64,000 nucleotides of DNA, taken from assembly GCA_963719855.1 (NCBI GenBank), contig CAVRDK010000004.1, positions 930,001 to 994,000 of the forward strand, in the 5' to 3' direction. The position numbers were made by a program, and so were the translations under genes. This document shows positions 8,154 through 16,580 of this stretch, piece by piece; position 1 is the first letter of the stretch, and the number at the start of each line of letters is the position of its first letter. Source of the DNA: CAIQPV01 sp963719855 (lineage in GTDB: Bacteria > Pseudomonadota > Gammaproteobacteria > Burkholderiales > Gallionellaceae). The notes below the pieces were generated by a model. The model was given only the letters and a program-made list of their open reading frames with translations. It did no database searches and was not told the origin of the DNA.

Positions 8154-8471
8154 CTACTGACAGTTAGAAGTACATTGGTTGTAATCATTAGAACAATCCA
8201 TGACGCAGGCAACGCCCTGCGGGTCATTATTGCGATAGCTTCTGCATCTCATAATGCAGCTACTCTGCCGGTTGAGGCAGTTAGTGCTGCACTGCACCGA
8301 TTTGGCAATCTGTTGGGCACCGTTAATGATCATTTGATCCGTATCGGCATCTGCCAGGATAATATTCTGTGGTAGATTTTGCACAAGAGCATCATTCGTT
8401 GCATCGGCCAATACGCTATTAGAAAAGATCACAAATAGGATAGATGCCAAGATTGAAAATATTAGTTTCAT
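8154..8471 (-). CDS. Secreted protein with paired CX3C motifs
   Basis: The 105-residue protein starts at ATG 8471 behind AAGGGGAC and has a signal peptide (MKLIFSILASILFVIFSNSVLA). Its eight cysteines (61, 65, 72, 76, 89, 93, 100, 104) form two identical units CX3C-X6-CX3C separated by 12 residues. This suggests two disulphide-stapled helical hairpins in the periplasm. The second unit is SNDYNQC-rich, ending TSNCQ. No family is recognised. It lies 40 bases upstream of the DUF4189-like gene and may be co-transcribed with it. Confidence 0.65.
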   Translation of the reverse strand: MKLIFSILASILFVIFSNSVLADATNDALVQNLPQNIILADADTDQMIINGAQQIAKSVQCSTNCLNRQSSCIMRCRSYRNNDPQGVACVMDCSNDYNQCTSNCQ

Positions 8472-8816
8472 GATAAGTCCCCTTTAGGTTTTGCGTTGTT
8501 AAAAACTCGATTCCTGTGTGATCGTGTGCGCAAGTTGCAATTTGTGCGATTGCCACAAGATTTTATGCCCACTTTCCCCTGTTTGAATATGATGCAAATG
8601 CATCACAAATCACCCTGAAAGTGATATATTTGCCCAACTTTTTCCGAAGGGTAACCTCTAAAGATTCAACTTTCTAAGTTAGGCAAGGCGCGAACAAAAA
8701 ATTGCGGCGCAGCATCTGTTTGATATATAAAAAGTAAATTTTTGTGAGTAACGCAGCACGACGAAAATAGGATTTTTAGAGGTGTCCTGGATAACAGTTC
8801 GAAATGGGAGACGAAT
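8472..8816. other. Intergenic region containing MITE-like copy A
   Basis: This 345-base region separates divergent genes. The left part is AT-rich and should hold the promoter of the cysteine-rich protein gene. The right part (8649-8787) is copy A of the ~140-bp inverted-repeat element. Confidence 0.5.
8649..8787 (+). repeat. MITE-like ~140-bp element, copy A (diverged)
   Basis: Bounded by imperfect inverted ends GGGTAACCTCTAAAGATTCA and the complement of the right end (GGACACCTCTAAAAATCC). The interior shares TTTCTAAGT.AGGCAAGGCGCG, then AATTGCG.CG, GATATAT and GAGTAACGCA with copies at 24873 and 32353. It encodes no protein. This is the most diverged of the three copies. Confidence 0.8.
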
Positions 8817-9599
8817 GTGGGAAGAGACAATCGTGCGTTGTTTCTGCACGGCGGACCTGGCTTGAGCACCGAAATCGAGCGGCAGTGGTTCGGGGATAGT
8901 CTGCCAGTTGTATGGTGGGATCAGCCGACGGTAACCAGCGGGTCGCCAGCGCCGTTTGGACAGTTGGTAGCCGCTGCTGCGGATCAGCTTCGCGCCATGG
9001 CCGACGACACTGGCGAGCCGGTGGCGCTGATTGCCCATTCTTTCGGAGGTCAAATTGCGTATGCACTGGTTCGGGAAGCGCCGGAACTGGTCAAGAGCAT
9101 CACCCTGCTCGGATGCGCTCCCGATCCTTTTCCGCCGTTATTCCGCCTGTGCCGCAGGCTGACTGAAATCCAAAGTTCCCCGGTGCTCGAAGCTGCCATT
9201 GCGGACGCTGAGACGCGCTTGGATCAACGCAGCTTCGAGTCCATGGTTCTCGCCGCCGCAGTCCACCCCGCATATCCCGCCGTCTATTTCGGCCCCGACT
9301 CGGCAGCGGCGCGGGATCGCTTCCTTGTCTTGTTTGCCACAGGGTCGATCCTGAATCTGGAAACTTTTCTGACCGTCATGAACGATTTGCTGAACGCGCC
9401 AGCCTTGGCGCCAGTGGACGGCTTCGACGGGGAAGTTACGCTTCTGCTGGGACATTACGACCCGCTCCTGGCCGTGGATGAAGACATCGCAACCTGGCAG
9501 CGCATATTCCCGCAACTGCGAGCTCAGGTAGTGGATAGCGGGCATTTTATACATCTGGAATTTCCGCCCGAAATATGGTGGAGAGGTGGCTACTCGTAG
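8817..9599 (+). CDS. Alpha/beta hydrolase, possibly truncated at the 5' end
   Basis: The 260-residue product has the alpha/beta-hydrolase fold signature: oxyanion segment FLHGGPG near residue 10, nucleophile elbow AHSFGGQ (Ser near 71), LLLGHYDPLL carrying a likely acid residue, and DSGHFIHLE carrying the catalytic His. The substrate is unknown. GTG 8817 has GGGAG six bases upstream. The first strands usual in this family are missing and the frame stays open upstream into the adjacent repeat, which suggests the 5' end was replaced. The C-terminus (EIWWRGGYS) also runs into repeat-like sequence. Cytoplasmic. Confidence 0.75.
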   Translation: MGRDNRALFLHGGPGLSTEIERQWFGDSLPVVWWDQPTVTSGSPAPFGQLVAAAADQLRAMADDTGEPVALIAHSFGGQIAYALVREAPELVKSITLLGCAPDPFPPLFRLCRRLTEIQSSPVLEAAIADAETRLDQRSFESMVLAAAVHPAYPAVYFGPDSAAARDRFLVLFATGSILNLETFLTVMNDLLNAPALAPVDGFDGEVTLLLGHYDPLLAVDEDIATWQRIFPQLRAQVVDSGHFIHLEFPPEIWWRGGYS

Positions 9600-9605
9600 C
9601 GAGTC

Positions 9606-9690
9606 CCTTCACCCACTCATTGGGAGGGTTAGGATGGGGGTAGCGCAGTTGGAATGTTGCGTTTCTACCCCCTCCCTGATGGATAGCGCT
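9606..9690. repeat. GC-rich palindromic repeat (GGGAGGGTTAGG type)
   Basis: Contains GGGAGGGTTAGGATGGGGGTA and, in the opposite sense, TACCCCCTCCC some 40 bases on. It belongs to the same class as the repeat at 21309-21424 and those within cheA and aceF. It sits between the hydrolase and the LuxR-type gene. Confidence 0.6.
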
Positions 9691-9714
9691 TCGTAAAAAA
9701 TGTAGGGTACGGCA

Positions 9715-10695
9715 TTGAATACGCTCAGCAATCTGATTCTGCAAATCTATCGCGCGGCACGCGAGACATCGGTGGAAGAATATCAGGACTTCGTATTGGG
9801 TCTGGTAGGGTCGCTGGTTCCATTTACGTCGAGCCGGTGGGTAACGGTCGAACTGACCGATAATCGTGCCATCACGCACTGCGCCCATTTGCAGAACGAG
9901 CCGACGGATATTGTGCTCGACTGGGACTCAATCAACCGCAAGGATCGCTTGTTGCATATGGTGGCGGCCAATCCCGGCAAGGCCTATAGCATCCATACGG
10001 AGACGTTTTATGCCGGCTGCGAATTTGCGGAAATGCGTGACTATACCCAGCGCTACCGGCACGCCAACAGCTTGTGTATCGCCGAATTGACCGCGAAGTC
10101 GGGTTACTTGCATGGCATCACCCTGTTCCGTGCCGACCAAAATGCCCATTTCACCGATAGCAACGAGCAACTGCTGGAGCAGTTGTTCCCCCACATGGTG
10201 GAAGCATTGACGCAGAACCGTTTGTTGTCGCTCCGGCAGGCTGGCACTGTTGAAGCTGCGTCGGAACAGGGAACCGGGGCAATCGCCAGCCATGACGGGC
10301 TGCTGCATTACGCCGGTAGCGGGTTTAACCGCTTGCTGCAAAAAGAGTGGACGGACTGGAAAGGGATCAAGTTGCCCAAGGTCATGCTGGACGCGCTCAA
10401 CCGTGGCAGTGGCGCCGGTTTCTCGGGAATGGCTATAACGGTCTCGACCGCAAGCATCGGGCAGCTGCTTTTCCTGCGAGCGGCTCCGCGCTGTCCGTTG
10501 AGCCAGCTTTCGCCACGCGAAGCGTCAATCGCGAAACTCTATAGCCAAGGACTATCGCATAAAGAGATCGCCGAACGGCTCGATATTTCGCCGGTGACTG
10601 TACGCAATGTCATCCAGCGCATTTACACCAAACTCGGCATCAGCGATAAAGCTGAGCTTGCGACCATGATCAGCCGCAGCGGACAGCTCATCTGA
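9715..10695 (+). CDS. LuxR-type transcriptional regulator
   Basis: The 326-residue protein ends in a GerE/LuxR helix-turn-helix (LSPREASIAKLYSQGLSHKE, then IAERLDISPVTVRNVIQRIY, residues about 262-312). The N-terminal 240 residues resemble a GAF-like ligand-binding fold with no receiver aspartate or autoinducer-domain signature. It is a stand-alone DNA-binding regulator with unknown signal. The start is uncertain: TTG 9715 has AGGG eight bases upstream. It precedes the hemerythrin pseudogene and the chemosensory operon, but regulation of either is not shown by the sequence. Confidence 0.8.
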   Translation: MNTLSNLILQIYRAARETSVEEYQDFVLGLVGSLVPFTSSRWVTVELTDNRAITHCAHLQNEPTDIVLDWDSINRKDRLLHMVAANPGKAYSIHTETFYAGCEFAEMRDYTQRYRHANSLCIAELTAKSGYLHGITLFRADQNAHFTDSNEQLLEQLFPHMVEALTQNRLLSLRQAGTVEAASEQGTGAIASHDGLLHYAGSGFNRLLQKEWTDWKGIKLPKVMLDALNRGSGAGFSGMAITVSTASIGQLLFLRAAPRCPLSQLSPREASIAKLYSQGLSHKEIAERLDISPVTVRNVIQRIYTKLGISDKAELATMISRSGQLI

Positions 10696-10938
10696 GGCGT
10701 TTGGCAAGCCAATGTTGACTTTACGGCGACATACCGGAAATCTGTTCTTCGACAGAAACCAATCTATGAATCTCCGAAATTGCGTGAAGGCAAAACCGCG
10801 TGGCATCATTCTTTCAAAATTGCCCGGCTCAAACAAATCCGATTCATCAAAATCAGCAATCGTTTCACAACGTCAGTTGGCTGATCGAATTGGGTTATTA
10901 AATGCGTTTGGACGAAGCTAAATAAAACGGGTAATGGC
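10696..10938. other. Intergenic, nothing firm
   Basis: A 69-codon plus-strand frame (10712-10921) is open but Arg/Ser/Asn-rich, without motif or ribosome site. I see no convincing gene or repeat. Confidence 0.35.
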
Positions 10939-11422
10939 ATGAGTGAACCACTTGAAATTCTTCCTTGGGACGAGAATTATTTTACCGGGATACCGGAGAT
11001 GGGCGAGCAGCACAAACGTCCAGTTCATTTGGCGAATTAGCTACTGGCGTAGCCAATCAGTCTGACATTACCGATTTGAATTATATTTTACTGAACTTGC
11101 GGAATATGCGGTGTATCATTTCAAGACTGAAGAAGATTTATGGCATCAGTTCCTTGCGGATGATTCTTGGGAAGCCGATCTCAAAATTGAGCACATTAAC
11201 TTTGTGTCCGTTATGATCAGATTGGAAGATGAAGGAAACGGCAAACCGATAGGCGAAGCAATAGAGAACATCCGCTCATTTCTGACTCATTGGCTTGCGA
11301 TCCACATATTGGAATCCGACAAGCGAATGGCCAAGGTTGTGTTGGCAGTGCAATTAGGAATGTTTCTGGAACAGGCCAAGCAACAGGCTAATCAGGATAT
11401 GATCGTGGCGAAGGTTGTGTAA
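10939..11422 (+). pseudogene. Bacteriohemerythrin gene with two frameshifts
   Basis: Three frames together spell a hemerythrin-like oxygen-binding protein. Frame one, from ATG 10939: MSEPLEILPWDENYFTGIPE, then MGEQHKR. Frame two, from about 11031: ELATGVANQSDITDLNYI. Frame three, from about 11087 to the stop: FTELAEYAVYHFKTEEDLW, HINF and HWLAIHILESDKRMA. These supply the diiron ligands expected in the family (QH, HxxxE, HxxxH, HxxxxD). Each shift equals loss of one base. As read, only a 32-residue peptide would be made. Sequencing error is the alternative explanation. Confidence 0.8.
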
Positions 11423-11640
11423 GCCACCAACTGCTCATGTAACTAATAGCTACATGAACAGTTGTTCCTCATATCAAATGAGCATATACATAGCTCGCCA
11501 AGGAGTTAGGGTATGGAATCGCTATTTGTATTTACCCGCATTCTTGCCCTCGGTTTGCTGAACTGCTGTCAATTTATAAAGCGTATCCCGCGTGTGTTCA
11601 GCGCCCTCCGTGGCTTCGAGTTTCGCATTATTAGGTTGAT

Positions 11641-12669
11641 ATGTCCTCCATCCAACCATTGCTGATTTTTGATCTGGACGACGAGCTTTTCGGCTTGGAC
11701 GCGACCTTGGTGCGTGAATCGATCTGGTTGCCGGAACTAACTCCGGTTGAGGAAGCACCGCCTTACATCGTTGGTATGTTCAGCCTGCGCGATCAACTCA
11801 TTCCCGTTACCGACCTCAATCTGCGTTTCGGTCATCCCGCCCGTCCCTACAGCCTCAGCGATCAAGTGGTCGTGCTGGAACAGGATCAGTTGTGGATGGG
11901 GCTGATCGTCAGCGAGGTGCGCGAAGTAATTGAATTGCCGCTGGCAGCCATTCAGTCATCACCCCAGCCTGATGTGGAGACGCATCGCAACACCAATCTG
12001 GTAGCGGGTGAGGCACGGGTGGATGACGACATAGTGACGTTACTGGATGTGAGCCAACTGGTACACCAGCCGCAAAACCTGATGGCTACGGACAGGGAGC
12101 ATCCCGTCAACCGCTTTTGTCCGGAGGCCACACCGGAACAACACGCGGTGTACCGTGCGCGCGCCAAGGCGTTGCTGGAGACCCTCACCGATGAGGAAGG
12201 CGCGCACCTCCCGTTGGCGGTGGTGGAACTGGACGGCGAATACTTCGGCATCGAGCTTGAGTCGGTGCAGGAGTTCTGTGAAATCACTCACCCCACCCCG
12301 ATTCCCTGCTGCCCGCCACACATTCTGGGCGCCATCAGCCTGCGCGGCAATTTGTTCACCCTGCTCGACCTGCGCGTTGCGCTCAACCTGCCGCCTGCAA
12401 TGCAGAGCAGCAACAAGGTGGTAATCGTCCGTGCTTCGGCCTGGGGCAGCACAAGCCTCGGCGAGCAAGTGGTAGGCGTGGCTGTGGACGAGGTGCATGA
12501 CGTCGTCTATCTGCGCCAGGAGGAATTGCAGGCTGCGCCTGCGGCGTTGCATGAACAGCGCGGAACGGAAATCAAGGGAACTGTGCCTTACGCCGACAAA
12601 ATGATGGTGGTATTGGATTTGCCCGCGCTATTGGCGCGGGAGGAATGGATAGTCAACGAAAGCGTTTAA
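11641..12669 (+). CDS. Tandem CheW-domain adaptor protein
   Basis: The 342-residue protein contains two CheW domains: residues about 5-145 (LIFDLDDELFGLDATLVRES, VGMFSLRDQLIPVTDLNLRF) and about 190-335 (VVELDGEYFGIELESVQEF, ILGAISLRGNLFTLLDLRVAL). CheW couples chemoreceptors to the histidine kinase CheA at the membrane. Having both copies in one chain could replace the two separate CheW proteins of Wsp-type systems. It is the first gene of the operon: the MCP gene starts 22 bases downstream. No receiver or kinase domain is present. Confidence 0.93.
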   Translation: MSSIQPLLIFDLDDELFGLDATLVRESIWLPELTPVEEAPPYIVGMFSLRDQLIPVTDLNLRFGHPARPYSLSDQVVVLEQDQLWMGLIVSEVREVIELPLAAIQSSPQPDVETHRNTNLVAGEARVDDDIVTLLDVSQLVHQPQNLMATDREHPVNRFCPEATPEQHAVYRARAKALLETLTDEEGAHLPLAVVELDGEYFGIELESVQEFCEITHPTPIPCCPPHILGAISLRGNLFTLLDLRVALNLPPAMQSSNKVVIVRASAWGSTSLGEQVVGVAVDEVHDVVYLRQEELQAAPAALHEQRGTEIKGTVPYADKMMVVLDLPALLAREEWIVNESV

Positions 12670-12691
12670 CCAAACTGATTGGGAGGTTGTC

Positions 12692-14143
12692 ATGTTCGCA
12701 AAACTGAAACTGAGCCAGCGCATCTTGCTGGGTTATCTGGCTCCGCTGCTGCTGCTGCTGGGAGCCATGGTGCTGGTGTTTGTCAGCCTGCAGGAGGACA
12801 CGCGCGCGGCTAATGAGCACGATATTGTGCAGTCAACCATGCAAGCAGCACAAGAGATGGCTCTCGACCTGGTCAGGATGCAGCGCTCGACGCGCGGTTA
12901 TCTGCTGAATAAAACCCCAGATATGCTTAAAGAGTTTCAGGACAACGAAACCGCATACAAGGTTAAATATGAATTACTCCTGCACCAGGTGAAAGACCCG
13001 CAACAACGGGACACCCTGCTGCGCATGGGTGAGTCGATTAAAACGCTAGTCCAGCAGCAGCATATGCTGCTGGATTTGGTGGATCAGGGCAAGGACGCGA
13101 CAGCCATTGCACAATATCGGAGCGGGCAAATCCCCAGGATGGCACGCGAACTGGACGATGTGGCGAACAGCTTCCTGCAACAAGAAAATGAGATCACCAA
13201 AGGAATAGGGGAAAAGGAAGACGCAGCCATCCGCATGGTCACCAATTCGATCATCTATGGCATGTTGGGCGCCATTGCCATGTCGGTAGCCATCGCCCTC
13301 TGGCTCGCAGCGGCGATCAGCCGCAATGTTATCGCCAGCGCCACCCAGCTTTCCGCTGCCAGCAGTGAAATTGCTGCCACCATCGCCCAGCACGAACGCA
13401 CCGCCAGCCAGCAAGCGGCCGCCGTTAATGAGACTTCCTCCACCATCGATGAACTGTCGGCCTCCTCGCGCCAGTCGGCAGAACAGGCGGCAAATTCGGC
13501 GACGCTGGCGGAGCGTTCCAGTACCGTCACGGTAGAGGGCAGCGATGCCACTCAGCAAGCGGTGGATGCGATGAGCAGCCTCAAGGACAAGATTGGCGCC
13601 ATGGCTGACCAGATACTGCATCTGGGCGAACAGACCGGGCAAATTGGCAATATCGCCACCCTGCTCAAGGACTTGGCCGGACAGATCAACATGCTGGCAC
13701 TCAACGCGGCGGTAGAAGCCGCCCGTGCCGGCGAGCATGGCAAGGGTTTCGCCGTCGTGGCGAGCGAAATACGCAAGCTCGCCGACCAGAGCAAGAAGTC
13801 GGCGGAACAGACCGCCGTGCTGGTGACCGACATTCAGAAAGCCACCAATTCCTCGATCATGATGACTGAGGAGGGCACGCGCACTGTGACCGAGGTGACC
13901 CAACTGGTGCGGAAGGTAGCCGATCTGTTCAATAATCTGGCCAGCCTGTCGAATAGCGTCAATGAAAATGCCCAGCAGATGATGCTGAACACCAAACAGC
14001 AGTCCGCTGCTTTTTCCCAAGTGGTGCAGGCGACCAACAGCATCGCAGCCGGAGCCAAGGAGACCGTCGCCGGGATCGGGCAGACCAAAATCGGGGTACA
14101 GAATTTGAACAATGCGGCTGAGAACCTCAAGGCGATTGTGTAA
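12692..14143 (+). CDS. Methyl-accepting chemotaxis protein
   Basis: The 483-residue receptor has transmembrane helix 1 (residues about 11-30), a periplasmic four-helix-bundle-like region (33-185) with the signature RSTRGYLLNKTPD, transmembrane helix 2 (about 187-210) and a long cytoplasmic coiled-coil signalling domain. The hairpin tip is INMLALNAAVEAARAGEHGK. No HAMP domain is evident between helix 2 and the signalling domain. GGGAGG precedes ATG 12692. Within the operon it is the likely input receptor, equivalent to WspA; the ligand is unknown. Confidence 0.93.
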   Translation: MFAKLKLSQRILLGYLAPLLLLLGAMVLVFVSLQEDTRAANEHDIVQSTMQAAQEMALDLVRMQRSTRGYLLNKTPDMLKEFQDNETAYKVKYELLLHQVKDPQQRDTLLRMGESIKTLVQQQHMLLDLVDQGKDATAIAQYRSGQIPRMARELDDVANSFLQQENEITKGIGEKEDAAIRMVTNSIIYGMLGAIAMSVAIALWLAAAISRNVIASATQLSAASSEIAATIAQHERTASQQAAAVNETSSTIDELSASSRQSAEQAANSATLAERSSTVTVEGSDATQQAVDAMSSLKDKIGAMADQILHLGEQTGQIGNIATLLKDLAGQINMLALNAAVEAARAGEHGKGFAVVASEIRKLADQSKKSAEQTAVLVTDIQKATNSSIMMTEEGTRTVTEVTQLVRKVADLFNNLASLSNSVNENAQQMMLNTKQQSAAFSQVVQATNSIAAGAKETVAGIGQTKIGVQNLNNAAENLKAIV

Positions 14144-14166
14144 TGAACCCAGATAATTCATTAGGC

Positions 14167-14212
14167 GTAGGTCGGGCTTTAGCCCGACATGTCGGGTTGA
14201 AAACCGACCTAC
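14167..14212. repeat. Palindromic repeat (GTAGGTCGGGCTTTAGCCCGAC type)
   Basis: A 46-bp double hairpin: GTAGGTCGGG...CCGACCTAC encloses GTCGGGCTTTAGCCCGAC. It lies in the only sizeable gap of the chemosensory operon, between the MCP and cheA genes, where it could act as an mRNA stem-loop. Similar REP-like sequences are widespread in proteobacteria. Confidence 0.75.
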
Positions 14213-14234
14213 AATTCTGCATTCCGCAATCAAT

Positions 14235-16580
14235 ATGATTGAAGACCCAGAACTGCGTCAGTTATTCAAGGCGGAAAGCACGGAGCATCTCGCCCGTCTT
14301 GACGACGGCTTGCTGCGCCTTGAAAAAAATTGCACTGACCAAGCGCTGCTGGAAGAGGTATTCCGCGAGGCGCACAGCATGAAGGGCGCAGCGCGCATGT
14401 TGGAGTTGTCAAAGATCGAAACCGCCGCGCACGGTCTGGAAAGCATCCTGAACACGGCGCGCAAGGGTGAAGCACCGCTCACGCCGGACGTGATCGAACG
14501 TATGACTATCGTGCTGCGCGATTTGCGCAAGCTGGTGCAGGAGGCGCTGATCGGAGAACCCGCCGGGCGCACAAATACTCCTTCCCCCTCCCAGGGGGAA
14601 AGTTGGGTAACCAATGACTTGGCTGGTGTTGTTGGACAGCCAAGTCAGATGTCTATAACCAGCCGCTTGCCCCACACTTTGGGGCTTAGCGGAATGGCTA
14701 GTAGTTTCATTAGTAGTTCCATCAATGGGGGTAAAAGTTTAGATGGAAGTAAAAATTCTGAGAATTTGACCAGTTCAATCCCCTCCCTAGCCCTGCCGGG
14801 GGGAGGGGACAGAGGGATTGCAGCCGAGCCTTTCCGTATCGAAACTGTGCGGGTGGAGACGCGCAAGCTGGACGATCTGCTTACCCTGGCGGGCGAACTC
14901 AGCGTGATTCAGGGACGGGCACAGCATCGGCTGTCGCTGATGGATGAGATGCTGGAACAATGGGCAATGCTGGAACGCAGCCGCAGGAAATTTCGCTTCC
15001 TGCTGCGCAGGACGGAAACCACAGAAACCATGGCTAAGATGAGCGAAACTGTGCGCCAGATGCTGCGCGCAGATGGCGACATTGTGGCGCTGCTCGGAAG
15101 CCGGATCAAGCAAGCGCGCGATGCTTTATACGAGGACGGCGCGAGGCTGGAATCCACGGCCAACACGCTGGAGGAGCGGGTGCATGATGTCCGCCTGATG
15201 CCGCTGTCCTCCGTGTTTTCGCTATTTCCGCGCATGGTACATGATCTCGCCAAGGAGCAGGACAAGGAAGTAGAACTGGTGATCGAAGGAGGGGAACTCA
15301 ACGTGGACAAGCGCGTCCTCGAAGAAATGAAAGACCCGCTGATGCACTTGTTGCGCAATGCCATTGACCACGGCATCGAACCGCCTGCCGAACGCGAACG
15401 GCAGGGCAAGCCTCGCGGCGGCACGCTGCGGCTGCGCGCGGTGCAGGAAAACAATAGTGTGCTGCTGGAAGTGCGCGACGATGGACGCGGCATGGATGTT
15501 GACGCAATCCGGCATGTGGCGTTGCAGCACGGGCTGAATGACGAGGCAACGCTCGCCACCATGACCCCGGCGCAATTGCAGCAACTGATTTTTTTGCCCG
15601 GCTTCTCCACCAGCACCTTCATTACCGAGCTGTCCGGGCGCGGCGTTGGACTGGATGTGGTGCGGGTCAACGTGGAGCGTCTCAAGGGTGACATCCGCAT
15701 GGAGTCCGCGCCGCATCATGGCACCATGATGCAGTTGCGCCTGCCGCTGGGTCTGTCTACCACGCGCTTGTTGCTGGTCAGTGTGGGCGACCATCGCTAC
15801 GGTTTACCGATTGAATTTGTCCACACCTCGCGGCGCGTGCGCGAGGAAGATATTTTCACCCTCGAAGGTCGCCCTGCCTTCGAGTTGGACGGACAGGCGG
15901 TGATCGCTCCGCGCCTCGCCGATCTGCTGGGCTTGCCCGCCGAAAATCAGGGCGACGAAACGGTATGCATCGTGATTCAGGTTGGCGACGAACGGCTTGG
16001 GTTGCGGGTGAATGAATTACTGGACGAAGAAGAGGTGCTGGCCAAACCGCTGGGCGCACCGTTGCAGCGGGTACGCAATGTTTCCGGCCTGACCATACTG
16101 GGTAGCGGGGAGATTTGTGCGGTGCTGAATCCTGCCGATCTGCTGCGCTCGGCGCACAAACTGGCTGCCGCGCCCGCCAAGGGCAAACTTGAGCGGTCTG
16201 GGCCGCCGGTCAAAACTTGCATCCTGCTGGTGGAAGACTCTGTGTTGGTGCGCGTCATGGAAAAACGTATCCTTGAAGATGCCGGTTATGAGATAGTCAC
16301 CGCAGTTGATGGTGTGGATGCCCTCAATGCGCTGAGTAGCCGTTCCTTTGCGGCAGTCGTATCAGATATCATGATGCCCAACATGGACGGCCTCTCCCTC
16401 ACCGCCCGCATCCGCCAGGAACCGCACTACCACGATTTGCCGGTAATTCTGGTAACCTCCCTCGCCTCCGACGAGGACAAGCGGCGCGGCCTGGAAGTCG
16501 GCGCCAATGCCTATATACCCAAGCCCTCATTCGATCAGCACGTGCTGCTGGAAACTTTGCAAAGGTTGATCGTGCCATGA
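14235..16580 (+). CDS. cheA: Hybrid chemotaxis kinase CheA with C-terminal receiver
   Basis: The 781-residue kinase contains, in order: HPt domain with phosphorylatable H47 (EAHSMKGAAR); linker (about 105-196); dimerisation region; ATPase domain with N-box LLRNAIDHGIEPPA and G-box VRDDGRGMD; CheW-like domain; receiver domain (about 655-781, ILLVEDSVLVRVMEKRIL, VSDIMMPNMDG, VTSLAS, KPS). This layout matches WspE/FrzE-type CheA-CheY hybrids. The linker is enlarged by repeat DNA: residues 125-163 are encoded by an inverted 117-bp modular element, flanked by GC-rich repeats. No P2 domain is recognised. It overlaps cheB by four bases. Confidence 0.95.
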   Translation: MIEDPELRQLFKAESTEHLARLDDGLLRLEKNCTDQALLEEVFREAHSMKGAARMLELSKIETAAHGLESILNTARKGEAPLTPDVIERMTIVLRDLRKLVQEALIGEPAGRTNTPSPSQGESWVTNDLAGVVGQPSQMSITSRLPHTLGLSGMASSFISSSINGGKSLDGSKNSENLTSSIPSLALPGGGDRGIAAEPFRIETVRVETRKLDDLLTLAGELSVIQGRAQHRLSLMDEMLEQWAMLERSRRKFRFLLRRTETTETMAKMSETVRQMLRADGDIVALLGSRIKQARDALYEDGARLESTANTLEERVHDVRLMPLSSVFSLFPRMVHDLAKEQDKEVELVIEGGELNVDKRVLEEMKDPLMHLLRNAIDHGIEPPAERERQGKPRGGTLRLRAVQENNSVLLEVRDDGRGMDVDAIRHVALQHGLNDEATLATMTPAQLQQLIFLPGFSTSTFITELSGRGVGLDVVRVNVERLKGDIRMESAPHHGTMMQLRLPLGLSTTRLLLVSVGDHRYGLPIEFVHTSRRVREEDIFTLEGRPAFELDGQAVIAPRLADLLGLPAENQGDETVCIVIQVGDERLGLRVNELLDEEEVLAKPLGAPLQRVRNVSGLTILGSGEICAVLNPADLLRSAHKLAAAPAKGKLERSGPPVKTCILLVEDSVLVRVMEKRILEDAGYEIVTAVDGVDALNALSSRSFAAVVSDIMMPNMDGLSLTARIRQEPHYHDLPVILVTSLASDEDKRRGLEVGANAYIPKPSFDQHVLLETLQRLIVP
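14607..14723 (-). repeat. Modular hairpin element, 117 bp, inside cheA linker
   Basis: Read on the minus strand: two 12-mers (GATGGAACTACT, AATGAAACTACT), hairpin 1 with stem CCGCT:AGCGG, hairpin 2 with stem TGACT:AGTCA, ending GGTTAC. Total 117 bp, equal to the copies at 32379 and 56798. It is in phase 0 of cheA and has no stop in the antisense reading used, adding 39 residues including LGLSGMASSFISSSI. Confidence 0.9.

Noticed and set aside
13046..14233. Long minus-strand open frame (395 codons) antisense to the MCP gene
   Set aside because: It is low in hydrophobic order, His/Gly/Leu-rich and matches the third-codon bias shadow of the MCP gene, which has clear domains.
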